A stretch of DNA of 64,000 nt from Salipaludibacillus sp. CUR1 (GCF_021028955.1 NZ_JAIWPE010000053.1:117901-181900), one strand, 5' to 3'. Numbered from the stretch's first letter, positions 42,068 to 51,567 are shown. The notes: generated by a model from the letters alone, not told the origin. Numbers and translations are program-made.

Positions 42068-43855
42068 ATGAATACTTATGATTCAAGAAACGATGTTCCT
42101 GAAGCGGAAAAATGGAATTTAGCAGATATTTATACCTCCGTGGAAAAATGGGAAGCGGATTACCGGAAAATTGAAGAGTTAACCGAAGAACTTCGCTCAT
42201 ATGATGGAAAAATTGAAAACGGAAACGATCTTTATCAATTTTTGCACAAAGAAGAAGTGGTGGAATTACTGTTTAAAAATGTTTATGTTTTCGCCAGGCT
42301 AAGCGGCGATATTGATACGAGAGATACACAGGCTCAGTCATTACTTGAAAAGGCAGATCAGCTCGGTGTGAAAGTGAATTCAGCCACATCGTTTTTTACT
42401 CCTTTCCTTTTGAGTCTGGAAAAAAGCATACTGGAGCGTTTTATAGACGAAGAGCCGCGCCTTGATTATTTCAAAAAAGATTTGCTGGACGCTTATCGTT
42501 ATAAAGACCACGTGTTAAGCAAGGAAAACGAAGAACTGCTGTCCCGTCTGGGAGAAAGCCTGTCTTCCCCGAGCCGGACCTTCGGAATGATTAACAATGC
42601 AGATATGACGTTTGGTGAGGTAACGGATGATGAAGGCAAGAAAGTAAGGCTTACCCGAGGGATGTACTCCAAATTAATCGAAGATGAGGACCGGGCTAAG
42701 AGGGAAGAAGCATACAGAGCGTATTACAAGCCTTATGTTCAGCTTAAAAACTCTATTGCCTCGACTCTTTCGTCTGCAGTTAAAACAAATGTGACGTTGT
42801 CTCAATTGAGAAATTACCCTTCAGCTTTGGAAAAATCCCTGTTCGGAAAGAAGATTCCGAAAGAGGTATACGATAACCTGATCCAAACGACGAAAGAAAA
42901 CCTTCAACCGATGTACCGTTATACTGAGTTACGGAAAGAGACTCTGGGTGTCAATGAGCTCAGGCAATATGATTTGGCGGTGCCATTAGTAAAAGGTGTA
43001 AAAGAAGACATCTCTTACGAGGACGCTTACGAAACGATGTTAGAAGCATTGGCCCCGCTTGGAAGCGACTATATAAACGTTTTAAAGGAAATGAAAAATT
43101 CCCGCTACATTGATGTCAGGGAAACACCGGGGAAACGGTCTGGTGCTTATAATATGGGACTGTTCGGCACCCATCCATTTGTGTTATTGAACCATCAAGA
43201 CGACCTGGACAGCTTGTTTACACTGGCGCACGAAATGGGGCACGCCATGCACAGCCATTATTCGAATACGCACCAGCCGCAGATTACCGCCGGCTATACC
43301 ATTTTTGTGGCTGAAGTGGCATCCACGGTGAATGAAGTGCTGTTAATTAATTATTTATTGAAAAATGCAAAAGACAAAGAGTACCGGAAGTACTTGCTGA
43401 ACCACTTCATTGACCAGTTTAAAGGCACCTTTTTTACACAGGTGATGTTTGCGGAATTCGAAAAGAAAACACACGAACGGGCAGAAAACGGTGAGCCTTT
43501 AAACGTTGATTCCTTCAGTGAAATGTACGAGGCATTATTCCAGGAGTACAACGGGGAAGCGCTTGTCTTAGAGGAAGAAACGAAGTATGGATGGGCGCGA
43601 ATCCCTCATTTTTACCGGCCGTTTTATGTTTACCAGTACGCTACAGGCTTCGCGGCAGCGATTGATATTGCTAATAAAATTTTGAGTGGAGATGAGACGA
43701 CGCTTCGTAATTATCTTGAATTCCTGAAGAGCGGAAGTTCTGATTACCCGATTGAATTATTGAAAAATGCCGGTGTGGATTTAACGCGTCCGGAACCGGT
43801 AGAAAATGCTCTCAGCCTTTTCGAAGAGCTCATTGACGAGTTTTCCGCCCTTTAA
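42068..43855 (+). CDS. pepF: Oligoendopeptidase F
   Basis: A 595-residue M3B metallopeptidase that degrades short peptides in the cytosol. The zinc motif HExxH is in LAHEMGHAMHSHYS (about residue 395), and the third ligand Glu in FVAEVASTVNEVLL. The N-terminal half is the helical PepF domain (PEAEKWNLADIYTSVEKWEA). GAGAGGGGA precedes the ATG. The length is usual for the family. Confidence 0.94.
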   Translation: MNTYDSRNDVPEAEKWNLADIYTSVEKWEADYRKIEELTEELRSYDGKIENGNDLYQFLHKEEVVELLFKNVYVFARLSGDIDTRDTQAQSLLEKADQLGVKVNSATSFFTPFLLSLEKSILERFIDEEPRLDYFKKDLLDAYRYKDHVLSKENEELLSRLGESLSSPSRTFGMINNADMTFGEVTDDEGKKVRLTRGMYSKLIEDEDRAKREEAYRAYYKPYVQLKNSIASTLSSAVKTNVTLSQLRNYPSALEKSLFGKKIPKEVYDNLIQTTKENLQPMYRYTELRKETLGVNELRQYDLAVPLVKGVKEDISYEDAYETMLEALAPLGSDYINVLKEMKNSRYIDVRETPGKRSGAYNMGLFGTHPFVLLNHQDDLDSLFTLAHEMGHAMHSHYSNTHQPQITAGYTIFVAEVASTVNEVLLINYLLKNAKDKEYRKYLLNHFIDQFKGTFFTQVMFAEFEKKTHERAENGEPLNVDSFSEMYEALFQEYNGEALVLEEETKYGWARIPHFYRPFYVYQYATGFAAAIDIANKILSGDETTLRNYLEFLKSGSSDYPIELLKNAGVDLTRPEPVENALSLFEELIDEFSAL

Positions 43856-43896
43856 GCAAACAGTTGCGCTGACACTTTAATAGGGAGGGGAGACAG

Positions 43897-44088
43897 TTGG
43901 CCAATAAGTATTGTCCGCTTTGCGGGGAAGAAAATAAGTGTATGGCCCGAGAGCCCGGTCCGTGCTGGTGTAACGAGGTCGATTTCCCGGCCGGTATTTT
44001 TGAACTGGTGCCTCCGGAAAGTAAAAGAAAACATTGCATTTGCCGGAAATGCGTGATGGCTTACAAGGAAAAAAGCGGTACCAGCTAG
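43897..44088 (+). CDS. Cysteine-rich CWC-family small protein
   Basis: A 63-residue protein with eight cysteines: YCPLCGEENKC, PCWC, HCICRKC. The GPCWC centre is the mark of the cysteine-rich CWC family, probably metal-binding. The TTG start at 43897 follows GGGAGGGG. It is 41 bp after pepF and has its own terminator, so it may be the second gene of a pepF operon. Confidence 0.85.
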   Translation: MANKYCPLCGEENKCMAREPGPCWCNEVDFPAGIFELVPPESKRKHCICRKCVMAYKEKSGTS

Positions 44089-44097
44089 GCATGTAAA

Positions 44098-44127
44098 GAA
44101 GCTTCCATTCGTGGAAGTTTCTTTTTT
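44098..44127 (+). terminator. Terminator after the CWC gene
   Basis: GAAGCTTCCA pairs with TGGAAGTTTC, then seven T. Confidence 0.88.
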
Positions 44128-44212
44128 TAGGGACAGTCGTTCCAAGGAAAAGTTACATAACTGAATGCCTCTTCGCTGATACTAAAGGAAAACGTTGAAC
44201 AGGTGATGTCTC

Positions 44213-45181
44213 GTGACGGTATATAGGCTAGGCTATGTAGCCATGAGTTTAAATTTGCAAAATGCTTCCCCTTCCCAGACGATGACTCTTAAAAGTTTTA
44301 AGAACATAAATGATTGGGAAGCGGCTGTAAGAAAGCTTGAACGAATTGCTAAATCAAATATTCAAAATTGTCTCAGGCTACTAAAACACAATAAAGCGCA
44401 CGAGGTGGATTTTTTCAGGCTGAGCTCAAGACTGGTTCCTTTGGCTACACATGAGGATCTGGCTAAGTGGGATTACATCGCCGCGCTTAAAGAAAGCCTT
44501 ATAGAGCTGGGCCGGTTTTCTGAAGCAAACGGGATGCGGGTTGATTTTCATCCAGATCATTTTGTGGTCCTTAATTCTCCTGATAAGGAGATCTTTCAGG
44601 TGTCTTTAGACGTCTTAAAATATCATTATCTCTTACTCCGCTATATGGGATTGTCTCCGGATCACCGCTGCGTCATCCATTTAGGCGGGCGTTACGCTGA
44701 TAAAGAGCAGTCTCTCGAGCGGTTCATTGATCACTGGTCTGTGGTGCCGAAGGGGATACAGAAAATGCTCATAATTGAAAATGATGATACGTCTTATACG
44801 CTTGGAAACTGCTTATATGTGTGTGAGAAATTAAATATTCCGCAAGTCTTTGATATTCACCATCATCTAGCCAACCATGACGGTGAAAGCTGGGAAGACC
44901 ATTGGCCCCGCGTCGTCAATTCCTGGTCTCATTCACCTCTGCCTGTAAAAATGCATATTTCAAGCCCAAAAAGCGAGAAAGAATTTAAAGCGCATGCGGA
45001 TTACGTCGATGTCGATCTTCTGCTCGATTTTGTGAAAAAGACAAACGGCTCTGCAAGGCAAATTGATTGTATGATCGAAGCAAAAAAGAAAGATAACGCC
45101 CTCTTTAAATTAACAAATGAGCTCAAAAAGCATCCAAATATTGAAATGATAACGCAAAGCTCATTCAAGTGGAAAGATTAG
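44213..45181 (+). CDS. uvsE: UV DNA-damage endonuclease
   Basis: A 322-residue TIM-barrel nuclease that nicks 5' to UV photoproducts. Family motifs run in order: RLGYVAMSL, FFRLSSRLVPLATH, VDFHPDHFVVLNSP, VIHLGGRYADKEQS, IIENDDTSYT, QVFDIHHHLAN and KMHISSPKSEKEFKAHADYV, which supply the metal ligands. The GTG start follows CAGGTGATG. Full length. It has no operon partner. Confidence 0.93.
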   Translation: MTVYRLGYVAMSLNLQNASPSQTMTLKSFKNINDWEAAVRKLERIAKSNIQNCLRLLKHNKAHEVDFFRLSSRLVPLATHEDLAKWDYIAALKESLIELGRFSEANGMRVDFHPDHFVVLNSPDKEIFQVSLDVLKYHYLLLRYMGLSPDHRCVIHLGGRYADKEQSLERFIDHWSVVPKGIQKMLIIENDDTSYTLGNCLYVCEKLNIPQVFDIHHHLANHDGESWEDHWPRVVNSWSHSPLPVKMHISSPKSEKEFKAHADYVDVDLLLDFVKKTNGSARQIDCMIEAKKKDNALFKLTNELKKHPNIEMITQSSFKWKD

Positions 45182-45197
45182 ATGGATTCATATGTAA

Positions 45198-45249
45198 GGG
45201 GTCAGACCCCCAGCACAGTAAAGCGTTAATGTGCCAGGGGTCTGGCCCC
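45198..45249. repeat. GGGGTCTGTCCCC palindromic repeat, copy 4 (diverged)
   Basis: GGGGTCAGACCCCCAGCACA with the reverse arm TGTGCCAGGGGTCTGGCCCC. Both arms have several changes. A T run follows. Confidence 0.8.
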
Positions 45250-45440
45250 ATTTTTTCAAACAGATTCTTGAAGTGTTTAATTGGATTGAAAAGGGAATAG
45301 CAGGAGGATGAAGGGTTAGAGTAAATTTATCTCCACAATTATAAATGGATAAGTACGGAAAAAACCGATAATGAGGGACTTGATTTTTTCACTAAGCAAA
45401 GGCTTCCCGCTTATTTTAGGCTTAAACAACGAAAGGATGG

Positions 45441-46403
45441 ATGACAGTGAAAAAGATTGGTGTATTAACTTCAGGAGGCGACTCGCAGGGAATGAATAGC
45501 GCTATTCGTTCTGTAGTCAGAACAGGAATTGCACGAGGATACGAGATTGTAGGGATCAGAAGAGGCTATAATGGATTGATGGAAAAGGACTTTATACCTT
45601 TAGAATCAAAAGATGTCTCGGATAAACTTTATCGCGGCGGGACATTTCTTCAATCTGCCCGGTCTGAAGAGTTCAGGACGGTAGAAGGCCAGAAAAAAGG
45701 AGCGAATAATTTAAAAGAAGAGGGGATCGAGCATCTCGTCGTTATTGGAGGCGATGGCAGTTACCGGGGGGCTGCGAAACTAAATGACCTGGGGATAAAA
45801 ACATATGGGCTTCCAGGGACAATTGATAACGACCTGCCACTGACTGATTATACAATTGGTTTTGATACTACTTTAAATGTCGTAACTGATGCGATTGGGA
45901 ATCTGCGTGACACAATGAGCAGCCACGAACGGGTAAGTGTCATTGAGGTGATGGGAAGAAATAGCGGGGATATTGCCTTGCACGCAGGCATAGCAAGCGG
46001 CGTGGATGCTATTTTAGTTCCCGAACAGCCATGGGATATTAAGGAAATATCCCGTAAATTAAAAGCCCGTTTTGATAAAGGGAAAACACACAGCATTGTC
46101 ATGGTCGCAGAAGGTGCGGGGAATGGCGAGGAGATCGCTCAAATGATTAAAGACCATTGCGGACTGGATACCCGGGCGACCATCCTGGGGCACATCCAAA
46201 GAGGCGGGACGCCATCAGCGTTCGACCGTGTCTTTACTAGCCGGATGGGCCACGAAGTCATTCATTTGATTGATAATGATATTTATGGAGTGGCGCTGGG
46301 GATAGAAAATAATGATATTACTTATCATAGCTTCGAAGAAATTTTTGAGGCAAAGCAGCCTCCCAATACTAAACTGTATAGCATTTTTGGAGACCTCATT
46401 TAA
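45441..46403 (+). CDS. pfkA: ATP-dependent 6-phosphofructokinase
   Basis: A 320-residue glycolytic kinase. Ligand motifs are present: GVLTSGGDSQGMN (ATP loop), GGDGSYRGAAKL, LPGTIDNDLP with the catalytic Asp, VIEVMGRNSGDIAL and GHIQRGGTPSAFDRV. The first motif has Gln where nearly all bacterial Pfk have Pro or Ala (GGDSPGMN). The start is ATG at 45441 (MTVKKIG) after AAAGGATG; GTG at 45447 is an alternative. There is no pyk beside it, unlike the usual bacillus pfkA-pyk operon, so it could be a second copy. Confidence 0.9.
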   Translation: MTVKKIGVLTSGGDSQGMNSAIRSVVRTGIARGYEIVGIRRGYNGLMEKDFIPLESKDVSDKLYRGGTFLQSARSEEFRTVEGQKKGANNLKEEGIEHLVVIGGDGSYRGAAKLNDLGIKTYGLPGTIDNDLPLTDYTIGFDTTLNVVTDAIGNLRDTMSSHERVSVIEVMGRNSGDIALHAGIASGVDAILVPEQPWDIKEISRKLKARFDKGKTHSIVMVAEGAGNGEEIAQMIKDHCGLDTRATILGHIQRGGTPSAFDRVFTSRMGHEVIHLIDNDIYGVALGIENNDITYHSFEEIFEAKQPPNTKLYSIFGDLI

Positions 46404-46499
46404 TTAAAGATTCTTATATAGCACAACCTTTATCATCGTTTTAACAGTCCGGCAGACCGGGTATAGCGGGATACACCGGCTAAAGAAAGCTGTTTTTAA

Positions 46500-46590
46500 A
46501 GGACTTACGGTTAGGCAACTGGGCTTTCGATTTTTCAGAGGTATCAATGCTGCCGGTGGGGAAGTCAGCCATCCGTCGGCTGAACCTTTA
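46500..46590 (+). other. Possible structured leader before a small gene
   Basis: The stretch has arms GGCAACTGGG...TGCTGCC and a hairpin TCAGCC/GGCTGA (46567-46585) ahead of the gene at 46621. It has the look of a folded 5' leader. I could not match it to a known riboswitch. Confidence 0.25.
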
Positions 46591-46620
46591 TTCTCTTTTA
46601 AAAAGAGAGGAGAGATAGAA

Positions 46621-46839
46621 ATGGATAAAGAAAAAGATAGTATGGAAAGGTGCGACAGATGCAGGAAATGGTCTGAAAAGAGTTCGTTAGGCATATTGCC
46701 TGAACGTTTGCATCCAATCCTAGAGACGAACAATGAATTTTCAGTCTGTATGGATTGTATTAACAATTACTCTATCGAACAATGGACAGAGTGGATTCCA
46801 ATAGCAAGAAAGTACTTTAAAGAAAAAAAACGGGCCTGA
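46621..46839 (+). CDS. Small CxxC zinc-ribbon-like protein
   Basis: A 72-residue protein with CDRCRKWS and CMDCINNY separated by about 30 residues, which would bind one zinc ion. The rest is charged with a helical C-terminus (IEQWTEWIPIARKYFKEKK). GAGAGGAGAG precedes the ATG. No family name is known to me. Confidence 0.7.
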   Translation: MDKEKDSMERCDRCRKWSEKSSLGILPERLHPILETNNEFSVCMDCINNYSIEQWTEWIPIARKYFKEKKRA

Positions 46840-46883
46840 TGCCCGTTGACTATGACAAAACACCGGCCACCATCGGCCGGTGT
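46826..46883 (-). terminator. Double hairpin terminator of the MFS gene
   Basis: CACCGGCC/GGCCGGTG (about 46859-46883) and AACGGGC/GCCCGTT followed by T residues on the minus strand. Confidence 0.75.
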
Positions 46884-48052
46884 TATTTGCTGTTTGATCC
46901 TATCAGCCGGCTTATCATCTGTGAAGAGTTCAGCCGCATGTATCCGCTAACCGTGAAAACAATCATGCCTATAAGAAAAGCGATAAAATAAGGTGACATA
47001 AAGTCCCTTACAATTCCTGTCACTGATGAACTGAGAATAATCCCCACCGAAAAAACAGCAGACATGTAACCAAAGGCCCTGCCGTGTACTTCTTTAGCTG
47101 CGTTTTCGGTGATCGAGGTAGCCATAGCGGGCATAACAAGTCCAAAAAACATGCCCATCATAAAAATAAGATACGGCAGGGGAAGTAAGGTGCTGAATAA
47201 TCCAAACAGGCAAAGAGACATACCGAATAACCCGCACATCAGCCGTTTAAATGGGTCAAACTGGTTAATAAAAAATAAGGACAGCGTAATGAATGTGCCA
47301 ATGCTCATCAGGCTGAATAACTGGCCTGTCTGAATGGTTGAGACTTCTTTTTCAACCGTCAGGTAAGGAATTTCAAATATAAGCACCCCATGAATATACA
47401 TCACCGCAAAACCGATTAAATAAGCTGCCAGCAGGTTTGGCGTGGTGAGAACACGGGACTTTGAGTCCTCTGTAAATGTTTTTACCGCCACCATCTGCCT
47501 GTCTTTTATAAAACGCAGGGAATAAAAGCCAATGACAATAATAGCTGCCCCTATAAAAAAATAAGTATTAACATACCCGAACATCACGACCATTTTACCG
47601 CCGATGAGAGGAGCAATAATTCCGGCCAGAGTTGATAGCATACCGTTAATTGCCATGTTTTTGCCTTGCTGCCGGCTGTTATTGGCGTATCCTGAAAGGA
47701 GAGTAAAGGCGGCCGGGATTAAAAAAGCGAGGGCAAAGCCATTTAAAGCATGAAGGATCAGTAAGTCGCCGGCATTAGAGGCGAGGCCGTGTGCGATAAA
47801 CAAACCTCCCGCAATAAATAATGGAAAAGTGATAAATCTCTTTTTTCCAAAGCGGTCTACCAGCGGGCCTGCGATTAAATTCCCCGTTAAGTTAGTCAGT
47901 GAAGTGACCCCTAAAATAATTCCTATTAGCATGCTTGACGCGTCAAACGAGGCTGCGTAAGGCGTAAATACAGGCATTTGCAGCCTGATAACAAGAGTAA
48001 TCAAAAACATGACAACGAAAATATTAAACTTGTCTACAGTCGATTCCGTCAT
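46883..48052 (-). CDS. MFS transporter
   Basis: A 389-residue twelve-helix major facilitator with the loop 2-3 signature GPLVDRFGKKRFI and a drug-exporter-like helix 5. The ATG at 48052 (MTESTVDKFN) follows GAGGTGG; a GTG three codons upstream overlaps that site. It is a single gene. The substrate is unknown. Confidence 0.87.
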   Translation of the reverse strand: MTESTVDKFNIFVVMFLITLVIRLQMPVFTPYAASFDASSMLIGIILGVTSLTNLTGNLIAGPLVDRFGKKRFITFPLFIAGGLFIAHGLASNAGDLLILHALNGFALAFLIPAAFTLLSGYANNSRQQGKNMAINGMLSTLAGIIAPLIGGKMVVMFGYVNTYFFIGAAIIVIGFYSLRFIKDRQMVAVKTFTEDSKSRVLTTPNLLAAYLIGFAVMYIHGVLIFEIPYLTVEKEVSTIQTGQLFSLMSIGTFITLSLFFINQFDPFKRLMCGLFGMSLCLFGLFSTLLPLPYLIFMMGMFFGLVMPAMATSITENAAKEVHGRAFGYMSAVFSVGIILSSSVTGIVRDFMSPYFIAFLIGMIVFTVSGYMRLNSSQMISRLIGSNSK

Positions 48053-48275
48053 TTTATCCACCTCGGAACAATGTATGTCCCATAAACAGAAAATAGACGG
48101 GCAGTAAGTCCTGCTGCCTGTGTATGAACGGGCTGGGTTTTACATTCACCCCGGAAGGTTCACGGAAAAGTTTTGCTTTTAGCCTCTTTTTTAAAAATAC
48201 TTAAGACATGAAATCTCTCCTGTTCAACATTATAATGAGAGACAGAAGTTTATTGGTTAAAGGAGACAGCAGGCG

Positions 48276-49130
48276 ATGAGCGAAAAGATACGACGACTCA
48301 CTTCAGAAGATTATGAGTTATTTGCTGCTATGGATACAGGAATTGAAGATGACTATATCAACTTATTTTTTGAGCGCTTTGCAGGTGGGACGAATCGGTT
48401 GTATGGTTTATTTGCAGACGGGAAGCTTGCTTCGATGGGCGGATATTCGATTTTTGCTGGCCGGTATGCGATGCTTGGACGGCTCCGCAGTGACCGGCGT
48501 TTCCAAAGGAAATCATTTGCGACAGAATTAATGACGCATGTAAAAAATGAAGCGTTCAGCGCAGAAGGTGTCAGATGGGTGGGAGGCAATACGGAAGAAG
48601 GCAACCTGCCGGCCAGGCGTGTACTAGAAAAAATCGGTTGTAAACCGAAGCTTACCCAGTATGCGGCGACGGCAAAAGAGGTAGAGGCTATAGAAAGCGG
48701 AGAAGAAGTTTGGCAGGAAATCCATTCAACCGGTCGGAAGAAAAGCTGGCTTGAAAAAACATATCTTGCCAAAAGTAAAGTTTTCCCTTTTCAATGTTAT
48801 TATCCGTTTCCTGCCTCTGAGGCTTTGTTCAATGAGAATACCCTTAAGGACTGGACCTTTTATGAAAACAAAGCAGGCGACCGTTTCTTCCTGACGAAAC
48901 ATGACCAGAAAAGAACACATTATTTACACGTCGCTTATCCATGGAATGATGCGCGGGATCAGAAAGGTTTTTGGCAAACGGTTTACAAAGCGAAACAAAA
49001 CCTTGAGGATGAACTTGGTGAAGAGGCACATGTCTGGATGGATATACCAAAAGAAGAAATAACCGGTCTTCCTGCCAACCACCCGTTTCAGCTTAATTCC
49101 GTGTGGGTCCTTTACGAAGCAGAGAAGTAA
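48276..49130 (+). CDS. GNAT-family acetyltransferase
   Basis: A 284-residue protein whose first 150 residues are a GNAT domain: GRYAMLGRLRSDRRFQRKSFATELM binds acetyl-CoA and GNTEEGNLPARRVLEKIG is the usual end block. The C-terminal 130 residues are a separate domain seen in some two-domain GNATs. AAAGGAGAC precedes the ATG. Confidence 0.82.
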   Translation: MSEKIRRLTSEDYELFAAMDTGIEDDYINLFFERFAGGTNRLYGLFADGKLASMGGYSIFAGRYAMLGRLRSDRRFQRKSFATELMTHVKNEAFSAEGVRWVGGNTEEGNLPARRVLEKIGCKPKLTQYAATAKEVEAIESGEEVWQEIHSTGRKKSWLEKTYLAKSKVFPFQCYYPFPASEALFNENTLKDWTFYENKAGDRFFLTKHDQKRTHYLHVAYPWNDARDQKGFWQTVYKAKQNLEDELGEEAHVWMDIPKEEITGLPANHPFQLNSVWVLYEAEK

Positions 49131-49137
49131 ATTTTTT

Positions 49138-49189
49138 GGGGTCTGTCCCCCAGCGCATTACAGCTTTAACGCGCTGGGGGACAGACCCC
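49138..49189. repeat. GGGGTCTGTCCCC palindromic repeat, copy 5
   Basis: GGGGTCTGTCCCCCAGCGC with GCGCTGGGGGACAGACCCC, perfect over 19 bp. It lies between two convergent genes 65 bp apart and T-rich flanks suggest it acts as their shared terminator. Confidence 0.92.
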
Positions 49190-49195
49190 TTTCAA

Positions 49196-50569
49196 TTATT
49201 TTTGGTTTAACTCTTTTAAAATGGCCGGGTACTCTTTATCCAGTTTATACATCCATAGAAGGATGACTTGAAGGACCGTAAAGAGAAGCGGGAGTTGGAT
49301 GTTCAGGGCGATAATCATTTGGCTTGCCGAGGCTGATTGTTCGGCAAGGGCGCCCTGATAGCCGCCGAAGGCTAAAAGCCAGCCGATTAATCCTCCGCCG
49401 ATCCCGGTTCCTACTTTCATTCCGAAACTGGCTGCACTGTTTACGAGGCCCGCCGTTCTGAACCCGGATTTCCACTGGCCGTATTCTGTCGTGTCATTAA
49501 TCATCGCATACAGAAAAGTGATGACAGGAATCAGCCCAAACCCTTGAATAACATTGCCGGTTAAGAAAAGAGCAAGACTCGACGGATCAATAAATTTAAT
49601 AATAGACCCGAATATAGCTACTAAAGATACAACTAATGCAATATTCCGTTTGCCATACCTGCCCACTAATTTTCCGATAAAAAAGAAACAGACAATGGTT
49701 GGCAGAAACAATGACAATGCGAAGAAAGAGAAATAGCTGCTGTTTCCTAAGATATATGTTGCGTAGTAAAGCCCTGCCCCTGTTAAAAGAGCATTGAGCG
49801 TATAAGCGAGTACGCAGTAAACCGTAATAATTACCCAGTATTTATTTGTAAGGAGTGCCTTAAATTCTGTTTTAAAAGGAACTTTCTTTTCCTTTTTTAC
49901 CGGTTCCGCATCGACTCTTTCTTGTGTTGAACGGAAAGAAGTAAAACAGGTCACCACAATAATAACCGCAATGGCCAGGGAAACAGCCGTCCAACCAAAG
50001 TTTCCGCCTATGGCACTGGCAACCGGTTCAGCAAGGGTCATAACAAGGATCGTACTCAGCATCGTAAACACACCGGTATAGATGTTAACTAACGACCTTC
50101 CTTTAGGGTCTTGAGTCATTAACCCCAAGAGTGTCTTATAAGGGATAGAAATAGCGGTGTACGTTAAGATGAGTAAAATGTAAGTGATATAAGCGTAAAT
50201 AATTTTGCCTGTCATACTTATATCCGGTACAGAAAACAGGAGGACGCCGGAAACGGCAAACGGCAGGGCCATCCAGAGAATCCAGGGCCGTGCTTTCCCG
50301 TGTTTTGATTTCGTCCTGTCCACCACTGAACCCATGCCTATGTCGGTGACACCATCAAGGAGGCGGCTGACCAGCATCAATGTCCCCACCACACCGGCTG
50401 AAATACCAGCAATATCTGTGTAGTAAAATGCGAGAAACGTACCAACCATCGTCCAGATTAAAATAATTCCGAAGAATCCTAAACCGTAATTTAACATCTC
50501 TTTATGGCCAGGGCGGTCCTGAGGCCTGGCTTGTACGAACTCCACTTCCTGCTGATTTTTAGCTGACAT
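49196..50569 (-). CDS. Sugar:cation symporter, GPH family
   Basis: A 457-residue glycoside-pentoside-hexuronide:cation symporter with twelve helices. LNYGLGFFGIILIWTMVGTF, RLLDGVTDIGMGSVVDRTKS and GKARPWILW are the family landmarks, and NDTTEYGQWKSGFRTAGL is the conserved late loop. The ATG at 50569 follows AAAAAGGAG; 53 in-frame codons upstream overlap the promoter. No glycosidase is near. A TetR-type operator lies between promoter and gene. Confidence 0.9.
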   Translation of the reverse strand: MSAKNQQEVEFVQARPQDRPGHKEMLNYGLGFFGIILIWTMVGTFLAFYYTDIAGISAGVVGTLMLVSRLLDGVTDIGMGSVVDRTKSKHGKARPWILWMALPFAVSGVLLFSVPDISMTGKIIYAYITYILLILTYTAISIPYKTLLGLMTQDPKGRSLVNIYTGVFTMLSTILVMTLAEPVASAIGGNFGWTAVSLAIAVIIVVTCFTSFRSTQERVDAEPVKKEKKVPFKTEFKALLTNKYWVIITVYCVLAYTLNALLTGAGLYYATYILGNSSYFSFFALSLFLPTIVCFFFIGKLVGRYGKRNIALVVSLVAIFGSIIKFIDPSSLALFLTGNVIQGFGLIPVITFLYAMINDTTEYGQWKSGFRTAGLVNSAASFGMKVGTGIGGGLIGWLLAFGGYQGALAEQSASASQMIIALNIQLPLLFTVLQVILLWMYKLDKEYPAILKELNQK

Positions 50570-50598
50570 AACATCGCTCCTTTTTATTTGGCAGTATA

Positions 50599-50616
50599 AT
50601 ACTAACCGGTCGGTAT
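50599..50616. promoter_or_regulatory. TetR-family-type operator
   Basis: ATACTAACCGGTCGGTAT is an 18 bp imperfect palindrome of the ACCGACCGGT type used by many TetR regulators. It lies just downstream of the GPH promoter. Confidence 0.6.
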
Positions 50617-50626
50617 GTACAAAACT

Positions 50627-50655
50627 ATTATAGATTAAATTTTCCGAAAATTCAA
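50627..50655 (-). promoter_or_regulatory. SigA promoter of the GPH symporter gene
   Basis: On the minus strand TTGAAT (50650-50655), 17 bp, TATAAT (50627-50632). Confidence 0.75.
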
Positions 50656-50841
50656 TCTGATATTTTTCTTGATACTCACGCAAGAGGAAAGGCATTAGCA
50701 GGAACCACCTCTTTTCTAAAAAAATCAAATCAGCAAGAACAGCTGGAAATTCTGTTCATACGTTTAAAGAGGCGGACATACATATTCATCTCTCTGTTTG
50801 TTTATAATGAAAGTAGATGACACTTTCAGGCGGGGGTAAAA

Positions 50842-51507
50842 ATGATGATCTATGTGATGTATGCAGGTTCGATTCTCTTATCCCTTCTCATCGCTGTGTT
50901 CTCCGGGCTCCCCATAACCCCCACCCTTGGCTTTACAAGGCCCTATTTGGAATATTTCATAATCGGCGCTAGTTCTACGGCGTTATATATTTATTATATT
51001 TATCGGTACCAACCCCATTTTAAAGTCAGATACATGTTTTTTGGGCTTCTGGCCGGGCTGATATCATTTTTAATCATTTCTTTTATACAACTAAACCTGC
51101 GAACCGACCTTATGAGCCCACTGTCATTTTTTTATTACCATTGGACAGAAGGAGTGGCGGTTCTGTGCGGTGCTGTCTTATTACCTGTTGTTTTATTCTC
51201 TCACCAGGTGAAATGCCCAAATTGCCGCAAACACAGTTTTTTTGACCAGAAATTAATGTTTTCAACAAACAAAAATTATACTTTTCCGGTAAATGAGTAT
51301 TTGCCATTAAGCGAGTTTGAAGAGCAGTATAAGCATCTGGCCAAGGCTGAAAAAAGCCATTCCTTAAAAAGCCTCAGCGCCTTCGAAGGCACGGTGTTTC
51401 ATTTTTATAAATCGAAATGTAAATGCTGCGGCGAGCAGTACGTGTGCCGGAAAAAGGAAGTTAATGAAAAATCGGAATCCTTTACCTCTGAAGAGAAAAG
51501 AAAATGA
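50842..51507 (+). CDS. Membrane protein with C-terminal zinc-ribbon-like cysteines
   Basis: A 221-residue protein with four hydrophobic helices in the first 125 residues, then a soluble part with VKCPNCRKHS (about residue 130) and KCKCCGEQYVCRKK (about residue 195). The two cysteine pairs likely form one zinc ribbon. GGCGGGGG precedes the ATG pair. Unknown function. Confidence 0.75.
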   Translation: MMIYVMYAGSILLSLLIAVFSGLPITPTLGFTRPYLEYFIIGASSTALYIYYIYRYQPHFKVRYMFFGLLAGLISFLIISFIQLNLRTDLMSPLSFFYYHWTEGVAVLCGAVLLPVVLFSHQVKCPNCRKHSFFDQKLMFSTNKNYTFPVNEYLPLSEFEEQYKHLAKAEKSHSLKSLSAFEGTVFHFYKSKCKCCGEQYVCRKKEVNEKSESFTSEEKRK

Positions 51508-51535
51508 TAGATTTTTTTAAAAAAATTCTTCTCCC

Positions 51536-51567
51536 CTGACAAAGGTTGTCAGACAGTCTGGTATATT
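51536..51567 (+). promoter_or_regulatory. Inverted repeat and -10-like site before the lipoprotein gene
   Basis: CTGACA and TGTCAG (51536-51552) form a dyad, followed by CAGTCTG and a TATATT at 51562-51567. A -35 with correct spacing is not clear. Confidence 0.35.
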
